The translations under genes and the position numbers were made by a program. From Halobaculum roseum (GTDB lineage Archaea; Halobacteriota; Halobacteria; Halobacteriales; Haloferacaceae): 64,000 bases of DNA. The notes under the pieces were generated by a model, which did no database searches, was not told where the DNA came from, and saw only the letters and a list, made by a program, of their open reading frames with translations. The DNA lies in contig NZ_CP082286.1 in the NCBI RefSeq assembly GCF_019880245.1, forward strand, positions 248,001-312,000. The letters are read 5' to 3'. Of this stretch, positions 51,532-60,091 are shown one piece after another. The stretch's first letter is position 1. Each line of letters opens with the position of its first letter.

Positions 51532-52779
51532 CTACTCGTACAGCGGGTGCGCGTCGGTCAGCTCGTCGACGCGATCGCGCACCTCGGCGATCACCGACTC
51601 GTCCCCGACGTTGTCGACGACCCGGTGGATGAGGTCGCCGACCTCGCGGCAGTCGGCCTCGTCGAAGCCGCGGGTGGCGAGCGCAGGGGTGCCCGCGCGG
51701 ATGCCCGAGGGGTCGAACGGCGAGCGCGTCTCGCCGGGCACCGTGTTCGCGTTGAGGACGATGCCGGCGTCGGCGAGCGCCTCCTCGGCGTCGCCGCCGG
51801 AGGTGTCGGGGTGTGACTCCCGGAGGTCGACGAGCACGAGGTGGGTGTCGGTGCCGCCGGAGACGACCTCCAGCCCGTTGTCCTCGAAGGAGTCGGCGAG
51901 CGCCTCGGCGTTGTCGACGACCTGCCGGGCGTACTCCCCGAACTCGGGCTCGAGGGCCTCGCCGAACCCGACTGCCTTGCCCGCGATGTTGTGCATCAGG
52001 GGGCCCCCCTGCCCGCCGGGGAAGACGGCGGCGTCGACGTCGTCGGCGTGCTCCTCGCCGCACATGACGATGCCGCCGCGGCCCGCGCGGATCGTCTTGT
52101 GGGTCGAGCCGGTAACGAAGTCGGCGACGCCGACGGGCGAGTCGTGGACGCCCGCGGCGACGAGCCCGGTGATGTGGGCGATGTCCGCGAGGTGGTACGC
52201 GTCGACCGCGTCCGCGACCGTCTGAATGCGCTCCCACTCGACCTCCCGCGGGTACGCGGAGTACCCCGAGACGATGATGTCGGGGTCGAACTCGTCGGCC
52301 TGCTCGGCGAGCGCCTCGTAGTCGATGTACCCCGTCTCGGGGTCGACGCCGTACTGCTCGACCTCGAACAGCTGACCGGTGAAGTTCGCGGGGTGGCCGT
52401 GGCTGAGGTGGCCGCCGTGTTCGAGTTCGAGCGAGAGGATCTTGTCGCCGGGGTCCAGCGTGGCGAGGTACACCGCCATGTTCGCCTGCGTGCCGGAGTG
52501 CGGCTGGACGTTGACGTGCTCGGCGCCCCACAGCTCCTTCGCGCGCTCGATGGCGAGCTCCTCGACCTCGTCGGCGTACTCGCAGCCGGCGTAGTAGCGC
52601 GCGCCGGGGTAGCCCTCCGCGTACTTGTTCGTGAGCGCGCTCCCCTGCGCCTCCAGGACTGCCTCCGAGACGTGGTTCTCGGAGGCGATCATCGCCAGCG
52701 TGTCCTGCTGTCGGCGAACCTCGCCCTCGAGCGCGTCGGCGACCGCCGGGTCCGTCTCGCGTACCGCGGGATACTCCAT
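51532..52779 (-). CDS. glyA: serine hydroxymethyltransferase
   Basis: 415 residues. PLP enzyme converting serine plus tetrahydrofolate to glycine and methylene-tetrahydrofolate. Seen: MIASENHVSEAVLEAQGSALTNKYAEGYPG, YYAGCEYADEVE, HGGHLSHGHPANFTG, SGYSAYPREVEWERI, and the PLP lysine in VTGSTHKTIRAGRGG. Next to folD on the same strand as expected for a shared folate pathway. Confidence 0.96.
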   Translation of the reverse strand: MEYPAVRETDPAVADALEGEVRRQQDTLAMIASENHVSEAVLEAQGSALTNKYAEGYPGARYYAGCEYADEVEELAIERAKELWGAEHVNVQPHSGTQANMAVYLATLDPGDKILSLELEHGGHLSHGHPANFTGQLFEVEQYGVDPETGYIDYEALAEQADEFDPDIIVSGYSAYPREVEWERIQTVADAVDAYHLADIAHITGLVAAGVHDSPVGVADFVTGSTHKTIRAGRGGIVMCGEEHADDVDAAVFPGGQGGPLMHNIAGKAVGFGEALEPEFGEYARQVVDNAEALADSFEDNGLEVVSGGTDTHLVLVDLRESHPDTSGGDAEEALADAGIVLNANTVPGETRSPFDPSGIRAGTPALATRGFDEADCREVGDLIHRVVDNVGDESVIAEVRDRVDELTDAHPLYE

Positions 52780-52874
52780 ACCGACGCTCCGGCGAGCGGC
52801 GACAAAAAGCCATCCGTACTCGGGCGGCCGGCGACACCGATAAATGGGGCCACTTCGGACGTGCGTGCAGTCCG

Positions 52875-54956
52875 ATGCAGGTCGAGCGAACAGAGGACGG
52901 GCTCCGCGCGGTCGACGCCGCCAAACACTCCGTCGACGTTCGGGCCGACGGGTGGAGCGACGGCGACGACACGTCGACGCCGTCGCTGTCGGCGGCGATC
53001 GACGCGCTCGATCTGGGTGACGCCTGGACGCTGGACGCGACGGTGTCAGGTTCCGTGGAGTCGCTCGGCTTCCCGCCGGTGTACGCGCCGGTTCGAGACG
53101 TCGACACCGGGGAGGTGTCCGACCTCGGCAGCGGCACCGGTCCGCTGACGATCCCCGAAGGGAGGTACGCGCTCTACGTCGAAAGTCGGATCGACGTGTA
53201 CGTCCGGTTCGACGGCGCGGCGACGATCGAGAAGCCGCGCTACGAGCGTCTCCACGTCCGGTTTCCGGAGGAGACGCCCGTCGAGATCGGCTTCGGCGGC
53301 GGCGTCACCGACGAGCCCGAGACGGTGACGGTGCCGGCGACGCCCGACGGCGTCGCGACAGCGCTGTCGACGTTCCCGGCCGGGCACCGAACCGCGACCG
53401 CCGACCGGTCGTTCGACAGCATGCGGGGGGTGCCCCCGAAGATCACGTTCGGCGATTCCGTCTCGATCCCCGACACGCTGCGCGAGCGACGCGACGACGC
53501 CGGCGTGCGCGTCGTCGTCCCGCCGGACCTGGACCACCTGTTCGTCGCCTCGCCGCTTGCCCACTACGTCGGCGCCCAGCTCGTCGTCGAGCCCGACGCG
53601 CGACCGCGGGTGGAGACGCCAGGGGGGACGCACTCGCTCCCGCGGCTCCCCGAGTTCCAGGACGCGGTCGCCTCGCTGCTCGAACGGACGTTCTACCTCG
53701 ATTGCGTCGTCAGGGACGCCGGCCCGTACGGCTCCGGGCTGTCCGTCGCGGAGGTGGTCTCGGAACTCTGCCTCGACGCCGACTCGCTGTACGCCGCGTC
53801 CCCTGCCGAGCGGTTCGAGGCGTACCTCGCGACGCCGTTCGAGTCGGTCCGCGACCGGTTCCCGGAGTGGCACCTGTCGATGTCGATCGACCCGACGTAC
53901 GAGCACGTCCCGACGCTGTCGCATCTCCTCGCGAACGTCCCGCACGTCCGGGTCGCGGAGTCGACGACGCTCGCGGAATCCGAGTGGCTCGACACCTCGC
54001 TGTCCGACTTCTACCGGCGCGACGTCGGGGAGGTGGCGTCGGTCGAACTGGTCCAGCCCGAGTTGGGTCGCGCGCGGACGCACGGCTGGCTCGCCGACGG
54101 CGTGCCGATAGACGCGTTCAAGACCGTCCCGGAGGCGTACGAGAACCGGGGGCGGTACCTCGACGCGGCCGGCGAGCCGATCTCGATCGTCGCGATCTTG
54201 AACGACGGGGACATGCGCGAGGAGCACGACGGCGTCGCCGCCCACTACCGCGAGCGCGCCGAGGCGCTCGACCTCGACCTCACGTTGAAGGAACACCTCA
54301 CCGTCGACGAACTCGCCTCCGTGTTCGAGTCGCGGACCGACCTCGTTCACTACATCGGCCACTGCGAGCGCGAGGGGCTCCGGTGTACCGACGGCTACCT
54401 CTCGGCGTCGAGCCTCTCGGCGTCGAACGCACAGACGTTCTTCCTGAACGCCTGCGGCTCCTTCCACGAGGGGATCGAGCTGATCCGGAAGGGGAGCGTC
54501 GCCGGCGCGGTCACCTTCAGCGAGGTGCTCGACGGGCAGGCGGCGACGGTCGGCACGATGTTCGCCAGGCTGCTCGTCACCGGCTACTGTATGGAGCGGG
54601 CGCTGGACAAGTCGCGGCGCCAGATCATGACCGGGAAGGACTACGCCGTCGTCGGCGACGGGACGCACGTCCTGACGCAGTCGGAGGACATCGTCGGAAC
54701 GGACGTCCGGGTGACCGAAGCGGGGTCGGATCGGTTCGACGTGGCGGTGTCGATGGGCGCGCCCTGGATGGCCGGCGGCTTCTTCCGGCCGTACCTCCAG
54801 GAGGGCGACGAGACGCATCTCCTCGGCCAACGGAGGGAGTTCACGGTCGGTCGCGCGGCGCTGGTCGAGTTCCTCTCGTATGCGGACAAGGCCGTCCTGT
54901 TCGACGGCGCGCTCCGCTGGTCGGACGTGCTCGCCGAAGAACTCCGGGAGTCGTAG
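52875..54956 (+). CDS. CHAT-domain (caspase-like) protease
   Basis: 693 residues. The C-terminal half carries the CHAT fold with the catalytic dyad: His496 in VHYIGHCEREG and Cys527 in FLNACGSFHEG, followed by KGSVAGAVTFSEVLDGQA and ARLLVTGYCMERAL. The N-terminal half (about 1-300) is beta-rich (VSGSVESLGFPPVYAPV..., ESRIDVYVRFDGA...) and the middle (about 380-460) looks helical; neither matches TPR or WD repeats. ATG at 52875 has a gataaatgg TATA box. No gasdermin, TIR or effector gene is adjacent; the next gene is a TbsP-like regulator. Confidence 0.75.
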   Translation: MQVERTEDGLRAVDAAKHSVDVRADGWSDGDDTSTPSLSAAIDALDLGDAWTLDATVSGSVESLGFPPVYAPVRDVDTGEVSDLGSGTGPLTIPEGRYALYVESRIDVYVRFDGAATIEKPRYERLHVRFPEETPVEIGFGGGVTDEPETVTVPATPDGVATALSTFPAGHRTATADRSFDSMRGVPPKITFGDSVSIPDTLRERRDDAGVRVVVPPDLDHLFVASPLAHYVGAQLVVEPDARPRVETPGGTHSLPRLPEFQDAVASLLERTFYLDCVVRDAGPYGSGLSVAEVVSELCLDADSLYAASPAERFEAYLATPFESVRDRFPEWHLSMSIDPTYEHVPTLSHLLANVPHVRVAESTTLAESEWLDTSLSDFYRRDVGEVASVELVQPELGRARTHGWLADGVPIDAFKTVPEAYENRGRYLDAAGEPISIVAILNDGDMREEHDGVAAHYRERAEALDLDLTLKEHLTVDELASVFESRTDLVHYIGHCEREGLRCTDGYLSASSLSASNAQTFFLNACGSFHEGIELIRKGSVAGAVTFSEVLDGQAATVGTMFARLLVTGYCMERALDKSRRQIMTGKDYAVVGDGTHVLTQSEDIVGTDVRVTEAGSDRFDVAVSMGAPWMAGGFFRPYLQEGDETHLLGQRREFTVGRAALVEFLSYADKAVLFDGALRWSDVLAEELRES

Positions 54957-54992
54957 CCGCTCCGGGAACCGTACCCGCGGGCGGTCGATCCC

Positions 54993-55187
54993 TCAGGGCC
55001 CGGAGGACACGTCGCCGACACCGGACGGGTCGACCCCGACGTCGGCCGCCGCGGCCACGTCAGCGGTCAGGAGCAGCACCAGCACACACGCCAGGACCGT
55101 CACCGCCGTCGCCGCGAGTCTCGGATGACGGCGACCGACCGCCGCCAGTGTCGATCCGCCCGTTCGCGATCGGGGTGAGCGAAGCAT
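54993..55187 (-). CDS. small secreted or membrane-anchored protein
   Basis: 64 residues: MLRSPRSRTGGSTLAAVGRRHPRLAATAV..., an Arg-rich start then one hydrophobic helix (about 26-47, TAVTVLACVLVLLLTADVAAAA) and a short polar end. Looks like a signal peptide with little mature protein, or a single-pass peptide. A tgttaaggac element at 55212-55221 is 25-30 bases upstream of the ATG. Family unknown. Confidence 0.5.
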   Translation of the reverse strand: MLRSPRSRTGGSTLAAVGRRHPRLAATAVTVLACVLVLLLTADVAAAADVGVDPSGVGDVSSGP

Positions 55188-55330
55188 GGAGGTCGATGGG
55201 CGTGCGTGTCCTTAACACTCATGGCCCCGGCCCGTCCGCCGTCCGGCCCTCATATTCCCGACGTAGAGCGCTTGATTCCTCCGTATTCCCGTTAGTATTA
55301 AATATCCAACTGGCGATGTTCTACGTAGTT

Positions 55331-56149
55331 ATGACCGAGAACGTATTCGAGCGATCGATGGGCGCCGCCCTCGAGACGCTCTTCGATCGATCGGCCGGCG
55401 AGCTCGTGATCGTCGACCCCAACGCCGCGGTGATCGAGTCGCTCGTCGACGCGGGATCCGAGTACGACGACGAGCTACCGACGCTGAACGTGCTCGCGGA
55501 CGGCCGCATGCTCAAGGACGTGATGGACGACTTCCTCGTCGCCGGCGACGCCGCCGACCTGGTCGACGCCGGGTCGATGACGCTGCGCGAGCTCGACGGG
55601 GACGCGGACAACACGCTCGTCGCCGGCGAGGACGAGCTGTACGCCGTCGTCTCGGCGGGCGAGCACGTCGCCGCGCTCGCGGCCGACGACGAGTCGTTCG
55701 CCGCCGACGCGTACGAGACGTACCGCGACCAGTGGGCGGACGCGGAGGCCTTCAACCTCCGAACGCCGGCGCTCTCGCGCGTCCGCGAGACGCTGGACGA
55801 GGACATCGGCGAGGCGGCCCGCGCCGACTTCGACTCGGTGCTCGCGTCGCTGGAGACCGCCCGCGGCGACGGCGACGGCCTCGACGAGGTAACCATCTCC
55901 CTGCTCGTGGCCGCGAAGAACGACGTGCTGCTGTACGACATCAGCAAGTGGGGCGAGGACGTGGGCATCGCCTCGAAGGCGACCTTCTCGCGGACGAAGA
56001 CCCGCCTGGAGGACCTGGGGCTCATCGACACCGAGAAGGTCCCCATCGACGTGGGGCGCCCCCGCCTGCGCCTGAAGCTCGGCGACGATAGGCTCCGCGA
56101 CGCCTCCAGCGACGAGCTGGCGAGCGTCGCCCACCGACTGCTGAACTAA
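55331..56149 (+). CDS. TbsP-like transcriptional regulator (DUF5821)
   Basis: 272 residues. N-terminal (about 1-180) alpha/beta sensor-like region (ELVIVDPNAAVIESLVDAG, LVDAGSMTLRELD), C-terminal helix-turn-helix (about 195-270; LLVAAKNDVLLYDISKWGEDVGIASKATFSRTKTRLEDLGLIDTEKV). As I recall, this DUF5821 family includes TbsP, reported as a suppressor of trmB loss in Haloferax and involved in central carbon control. ATG at 55331 with attaaatatcc (55294-55304) upstream. Confidence 0.72.
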   Translation: MTENVFERSMGAALETLFDRSAGELVIVDPNAAVIESLVDAGSEYDDELPTLNVLADGRMLKDVMDDFLVAGDAADLVDAGSMTLRELDGDADNTLVAGEDELYAVVSAGEHVAALAADDESFAADAYETYRDQWADAEAFNLRTPALSRVRETLDEDIGEAARADFDSVLASLETARGDGDGLDEVTISLLVAAKNDVLLYDISKWGEDVGIASKATFSRTKTRLEDLGLIDTEKVPIDVGRPRLRLKLGDDRLRDASSDELASVAHRLLN

Positions 56150-56230
56150 GCGTCGAGTCCGTTCGCGGGCCCCGACAGCCGACCGCGCCGACCGACCATC
56201 TTTTTGTGCGATTCACCCCACGGGCGGGGC

Positions 56231-57949
56231 ATGGACATCGCAATCGTCGGTCCCGACCCCGCCGCCGAGCCGCTGCGGGGCGCCTTCGCCGACATCGAGG
56301 CGAACGTGATGGAGGTGGAGGCCGGCCTCCTGGACGGGTTCGACTTCGCGGTCGTCGTCGGCACGACCGGCGACGACACCTTCCGCACCGCGACGCGGCT
56401 GGTCGACGACTGGGTCGCCGTCGAGATCGGCGGGATCGGCGGCCGCGCGATCGAGGGGCTCGACGCCGCGGTCACCGTCTTCTCCGCCGAGACCGGCTGT
56501 TACGACTGCCTGCGCGACCGGGTTCGCGCCAACGTCCCCTCGACGGACGCGACGCCGCGGGGCACCCGAAGCGCCGTCCGCTTCGCGGGGGCGCTCGCCG
56601 GCCGACGCGCCATCCAGCACCTCTCGGGGGACGGGGTCGCCGGCACCGTCACCGAGGTGGACGGGGCCGAGCGGACGTTCCTCCCGTCGCCGGGGTGCGA
56701 CTGCGGCGCCGCGCCGACGGGGTTCGAGCTTCGCGCGCCCGCGGAGCCGGTCGACCTCGACGACGCCGTCGACCGGATGGACCGCGCGGTCGACGACCGC
56801 CTCGGGATCGTCACGGACGTGGGCGAGCGCGAGTCGGTGCCGGCGCCGTACTACATCGCGCGGACGACCGACACCGCGGCGTTCGCCGACACGCGCTGTG
56901 CGGAGTTCGCCGCCGGCGTCGCCGCCGACTGGGACGCCGCGTACGCGAAGGCGATCGGCGAGGGGCTGGAGCGCTACTGTGCCGGGACCTACCGCGCGTC
57001 GTCGTTCCGGTCGGCGCCTACGGCGGGTGTCGTCGACGCCGTCCCGGTGGGCCGGTTCGTGCGCCCGGCCGACGCCGAGACACCCGACCCCGAGGATCAC
57101 GTCCCGTGGATCTCCGGGATCGATCTGTCGACCCGCGAGTCGGCGTCGCTGCCGGCGGAGTTCGTCGTGTTCCCGCCGCCCGACGAGCGGTTCGCCCCGG
57201 CGATCACGACCGGGCTCGGGCTCGGGAACTCGACGGCCGAGGCGGCGTTGTCGGGGCTGTACGAGACCGTCGAGCGCGACGCCTCGATGCTGTCGTGGTA
57301 CTCGACGTTCGAGCCGATGGGGCTGGCCGTCGACGACGAGGGGTTCGAGACGCTGCGCAAGCGGGCGCGCGCCGAGGACCTCTCGGTGACGACGCTGCTG
57401 CTCACGCAGGACGTGGACGTGCCCGTCGTCGGGGTGGCCGTCCACCGCGACGCCGGAACCGGGGAGTGGCCGCGGTTCGCGATGGGGTCGGCCGCGGACC
57501 TCGACGCCGCGGCCGCGGCCCGGAGCGCGCTCGCGGAGGCGCTGCAGAACTGGATGGAGCTGCGCGCGATGGGGCCCGAGCAGGCGAATCAGGAGGAGGG
57601 CGCGATCGGCTCGTACGCGGACTTCCCGGAGCGTGTTCGGGAGTTCGTCTCGCCCGAGGTGACGGTCCCGGCCGCGGACGTGAGCGACGACGAGGCGACC
57701 GATCTGGACGGCGTCGCCGAGGTCGAGGCCGTCGTCGACCGCCTCGGCGACGCCGACCTCGACGCCTACGCCGCGCGCCTCACCACCCGCGACGTGGCGG
57801 TCCTCGGCTTCGAGGGCGTTCGCGTGCTCGTCCCGGAGGCGCAGCCGCTGTTCACCGCCGAGCCCTTCTTCGGCGACCGGCTGGAGACCGTTTCGGCGTC
57901 GATGGGCTTCGATCCGGAGCCCGAGAAGGCGTATCATCCGTTTCCGTGA
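56231..57949 (+). CDS. YcaO-domain protein with N-terminal zinc/E1-like region
   Basis: 572 residues. N-terminal part (about 1-170) has an E1-like segment with two metal-binding pairs, CYDCLRDRV (about residue 97) and GCDCGAA (about residue 158), as in TOMM cyclodehydratases. The YcaO ATP-binding domain (about 180-540) has conserved acidic clusters KAIGEGLERYC (about residue 245), GNSTAEAALSGLYETVERDASM and the ending FDPEPEKAYHPFP (PxPxP-like). YcaO enzymes phosphorylate amide backbones to make azolines or thioamides. No substrate peptide, McbC dehydrogenase or TfuA is near, so the target is unknown. Confidence 0.85.
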   Translation: MDIAIVGPDPAAEPLRGAFADIEANVMEVEAGLLDGFDFAVVVGTTGDDTFRTATRLVDDWVAVEIGGIGGRAIEGLDAAVTVFSAETGCYDCLRDRVRANVPSTDATPRGTRSAVRFAGALAGRRAIQHLSGDGVAGTVTEVDGAERTFLPSPGCDCGAAPTGFELRAPAEPVDLDDAVDRMDRAVDDRLGIVTDVGERESVPAPYYIARTTDTAAFADTRCAEFAAGVAADWDAAYAKAIGEGLERYCAGTYRASSFRSAPTAGVVDAVPVGRFVRPADAETPDPEDHVPWISGIDLSTRESASLPAEFVVFPPPDERFAPAITTGLGLGNSTAEAALSGLYETVERDASMLSWYSTFEPMGLAVDDEGFETLRKRARAEDLSVTTLLLTQDVDVPVVGVAVHRDAGTGEWPRFAMGSAADLDAAAAARSALAEALQNWMELRAMGPEQANQEEGAIGSYADFPERVREFVSPEVTVPAADVSDDEATDLDGVAEVEAVVDRLGDADLDAYAARLTTRDVAVLGFEGVRVLVPEAQPLFTAEPFFGDRLETVSASMGFDPEPEKAYHPFP

Positions 57950-58155
57950 ATCGGTAGTGCTGAACCCCGCAGTGGCGCGTGCCGCCGCGACTCCGTTCGC
58001 GGCGGACGCGCGCGAGGGATGAGCGAGGAGCGAACGCAGTGAGTGACGAGCGAATCGGTTGGGGAGGCTCACGCGAGCGGTGCGCGGTCGAATGGAATGA
58101 GACCGCGATAGCGAACGGCGAACGAAGTGAGCCGTGAGCGGAGCGAGTGTGAGTT

Positions 58156-58175
58156 CGTCGGAGCTTGCTCCGACG
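58156..58175. repeat. 9-bp perfect hairpin
   Basis: cgtcggagc, tt, gctccgacg: nine-base arms separated by two bases. A structure of this kind in a gene-free spacer may be a terminator/attenuator or a nonautonomous element end; no other role is evident. Confidence 0.5.
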
Positions 58176-58215
58176 TAAGTGTGGCTGCGGTCCAGACGGG
58201 TGGGACTGAAAGGGG

Positions 58216-58315
58216 CTGCGCCGTTCGCGAACCGAGAGGAAGCAAGCACCGAAGCGCGGCGAACGGCGTGAGCCGAGCGAGGCGCACAGCGAATCGCAGG
58301 TCGCGAACGGCGCAG
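58216..58315. repeat. inverted repeat with 15-bp arms
   Basis: ctgcgccgttcgcga (58216-58230) and its complement tcgcgaacggcgcag (58301-58315) enclose 70 bases. Just outside lie aaagggg on one side and ggggcttt on the other. A recurring intergenic element or MITE-like sequence of the strain is likely; only genome-wide copies would prove it. Confidence 0.5.
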
Positions 58316-58453
58316 GGGCTTTCCAAGCCACCACACCAGAGCGAGCGTACTGTTCCGATCACCGTCCCACGCGACGATTCACGAAGGAAAGACGACCGAT
58401 CGATCGAACCCGGAGCGTTCTTGCCCGCCACCCCACACCGATCACCCACTCGA

Positions 58454-59995
58454 ATGCCCCGGTTCGTCCACTACTCCGACATCGAGAACGTCTACGACGA
58501 CCCCGAGCGGGCGGGTCGCCTCGCCGGCCTGATCACCGCCCTCGACGGCCCGGACGCCGCCGTCGTCGGGTCCGGCGACGACACCGCCCCCGGCGTCGCG
58601 GCGACGGTCTCGAAGGGGCGCCAGGCGGTCGACTTCTTCCGCGCCGTCGGCACCGACGTGGAGACGTTCGGCAACCACGACTTCGACTTCGGCACCGACG
58701 CGACCCGCGCGATCGTCGCCGACTCCCCCCAGACGTGGGTGTCGGCGAACGTCCGCGACGAGGACGGCGAGCCGTTCGGCGCGGCCGAGGGCGTCGTCCC
58801 GTGGACGGTCGAGGTCGTCGACGGCGACCGCGTCGGCTTCCTCGGCGTCACCGACCCGAGCACGGACTCGCTGAACCCCGCGGCCGCCGACATGACGTTC
58901 ACCGACCCCTGCGAGGCCGCCCGGGAGGCGATCGCGGCGATGAACGCCGACGCCGGAGCGGAATCCGGCAACGAGGGCGTGGCCGAACCCGACGGCGGGG
59001 GCGTCGACTACGTCGTCGCCGTCTCCCATCTCGGCGGCGGCGACGACGACCTCGCGCGGGTCGACGGCGTCGACCTCGTGCTCGGCGGCCACATCCACAG
59101 CGAGCGCGCCGAGGAGGTCGACGGCGTCCTGTGCACCCGGCCGGGCGTCAACGGCGAGACGGTGCTGGAGGTGACACTGGACGACGACGGCGCGAGCGTG
59201 ACGCGCCACAGCCCCGCCGACGCGCCGGTCGACAAGCACCTCGCCGACGGACTGCGCGAACGCATCGCGGCCGCCGGCCTCGACGAGGTCGTCGGCCACG
59301 TCGACGAGCCGATCGTCCGCACCGACGCGACGGTCCACGGCGGCGAGTGCCGCCTCGGCAACCTCGTCGCCGACGCCTACCGATGGGCCGCGGACGCCGA
59401 CGTGGGGCTGCAGAACGCCGGCGGGCTCCGGCTGGGCGACGACCTCGCGGGCGACGTAACGCTCGCGGACCTGCTGTCGGTGCTGCCGTTCGAGGAGCCG
59501 ATCGTCGTCGTCGAGCTCACGGGCGCGGAGCTGCGGGCGGCGTTCGCGGAGATGTCCGCCTCCGTCGTCGATTTCGGCGAGGACGACTGGTGGCACGGCC
59601 ACCTCAGCGGCGCGCGCGTCGTCTGGGACGACGACCGCGAGGAACTCGTCGACGCGCGCGTCGACGGGGAGGCGATCGACCCCGAGCGGCTGTACCGCGT
59701 CGCGACGCCGGAGTACCTCCTGCACTCTGATCACGAGTTCCCGACGATCGAGGAGCGCCACCGCGCCGGCGAGCACGGGATCCAACACGAGGTGCTGGGC
59801 GAGTACGTGCGCGAGCACGGGATCGCCCCCGAGATCGAGGGCCGGATCGAGCGCGTGTCGGGCGAGGACGCGGCGCACGCGGGGGATGCCGCGGACGCCA
59901 CGGGGACCGGGGCCGACGCCGCATCCGCCGACACCCCGGGCGAGTCGGGCGACCCTGGCGACGCGTCGGCGTCCGGCCGGGTCGACGACGAGTGA
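58454..59995 (+). CDS. 5'-nucleotidase/2',3'-cyclic phosphodiesterase-like metallophosphatase with acidic tail
   Basis: 513 residues. N-terminal calcineurin-like metallophosphatase domain (starts MPRFVHYSDIENVY in place of the usual HxSDxHG...; GNHDFDFG; VAVSHLGGGDDDL; GGHIHSE), C-terminal 5'-nucleotidase domain (about 290-500; GGECRLGNLVADAYRW, QNAGGLRLGDDL, VLPFEEPIVVVELTGAELR). An Asp/Ala/Ser-rich tail follows (about 475-513). No signal peptide, so it probably acts in the cytosol, unlike the secreted bacterial UshA. The DxH metal pair is reduced to SDIE, which is unusual. Confidence 0.88.
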   Translation: MPRFVHYSDIENVYDDPERAGRLAGLITALDGPDAAVVGSGDDTAPGVAATVSKGRQAVDFFRAVGTDVETFGNHDFDFGTDATRAIVADSPQTWVSANVRDEDGEPFGAAEGVVPWTVEVVDGDRVGFLGVTDPSTDSLNPAAADMTFTDPCEAAREAIAAMNADAGAESGNEGVAEPDGGGVDYVVAVSHLGGGDDDLARVDGVDLVLGGHIHSERAEEVDGVLCTRPGVNGETVLEVTLDDDGASVTRHSPADAPVDKHLADGLRERIAAAGLDEVVGHVDEPIVRTDATVHGGECRLGNLVADAYRWAADADVGLQNAGGLRLGDDLAGDVTLADLLSVLPFEEPIVVVELTGAELRAAFAEMSASVVDFGEDDWWHGHLSGARVVWDDDREELVDARVDGEAIDPERLYRVATPEYLLHSDHEFPTIEERHRAGEHGIQHEVLGEYVREHGIAPEIEGRIERVSGEDAAHAGDAADATGTGADAASADTPGESGDPGDASASGRVDDE

Positions 59996-60091
59996 CGGTG
60001 GGGGTCGACCGCCGGCCGCGGATCGAGCCGTGCCCCTGTCAGTGGTGAACCAAGAGGAAGTGTTTACACCCGTCGGCGCGTCCGACCGACA

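Larger units (their letters stand above)
57950..58453. other. 504-base gene-free spacer with repeats and hairpins
   Basis: No credible gene. Dense in small haloarchaeal spacer motifs (gagcgaacgcagtgagtgacgagcgaa-type runs), a perfect hairpin at 58156-58175, an inverted repeat with arms at 58216-58230 and 58301-58315, and a ggtgggactgaaaggggct block (58199-58217). All long open frames here are low-complexity Arg/Ser-rich and are probably not translated. Confidence 0.7.

Noticed and set aside
58199..58217. CRISPR repeat-like block ggtgggactgaaaggggct
   Set aside because: Single copy, no spacers or regular periodicity and no cas genes in the window.
57852..58334. Arg/Ser-rich ORFs on the minus strand in the 58-kb spacer
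   Set aside because: Recurrent haloarchaeal spacer ORFs without conserved domain; low-complexity translation of repeats.
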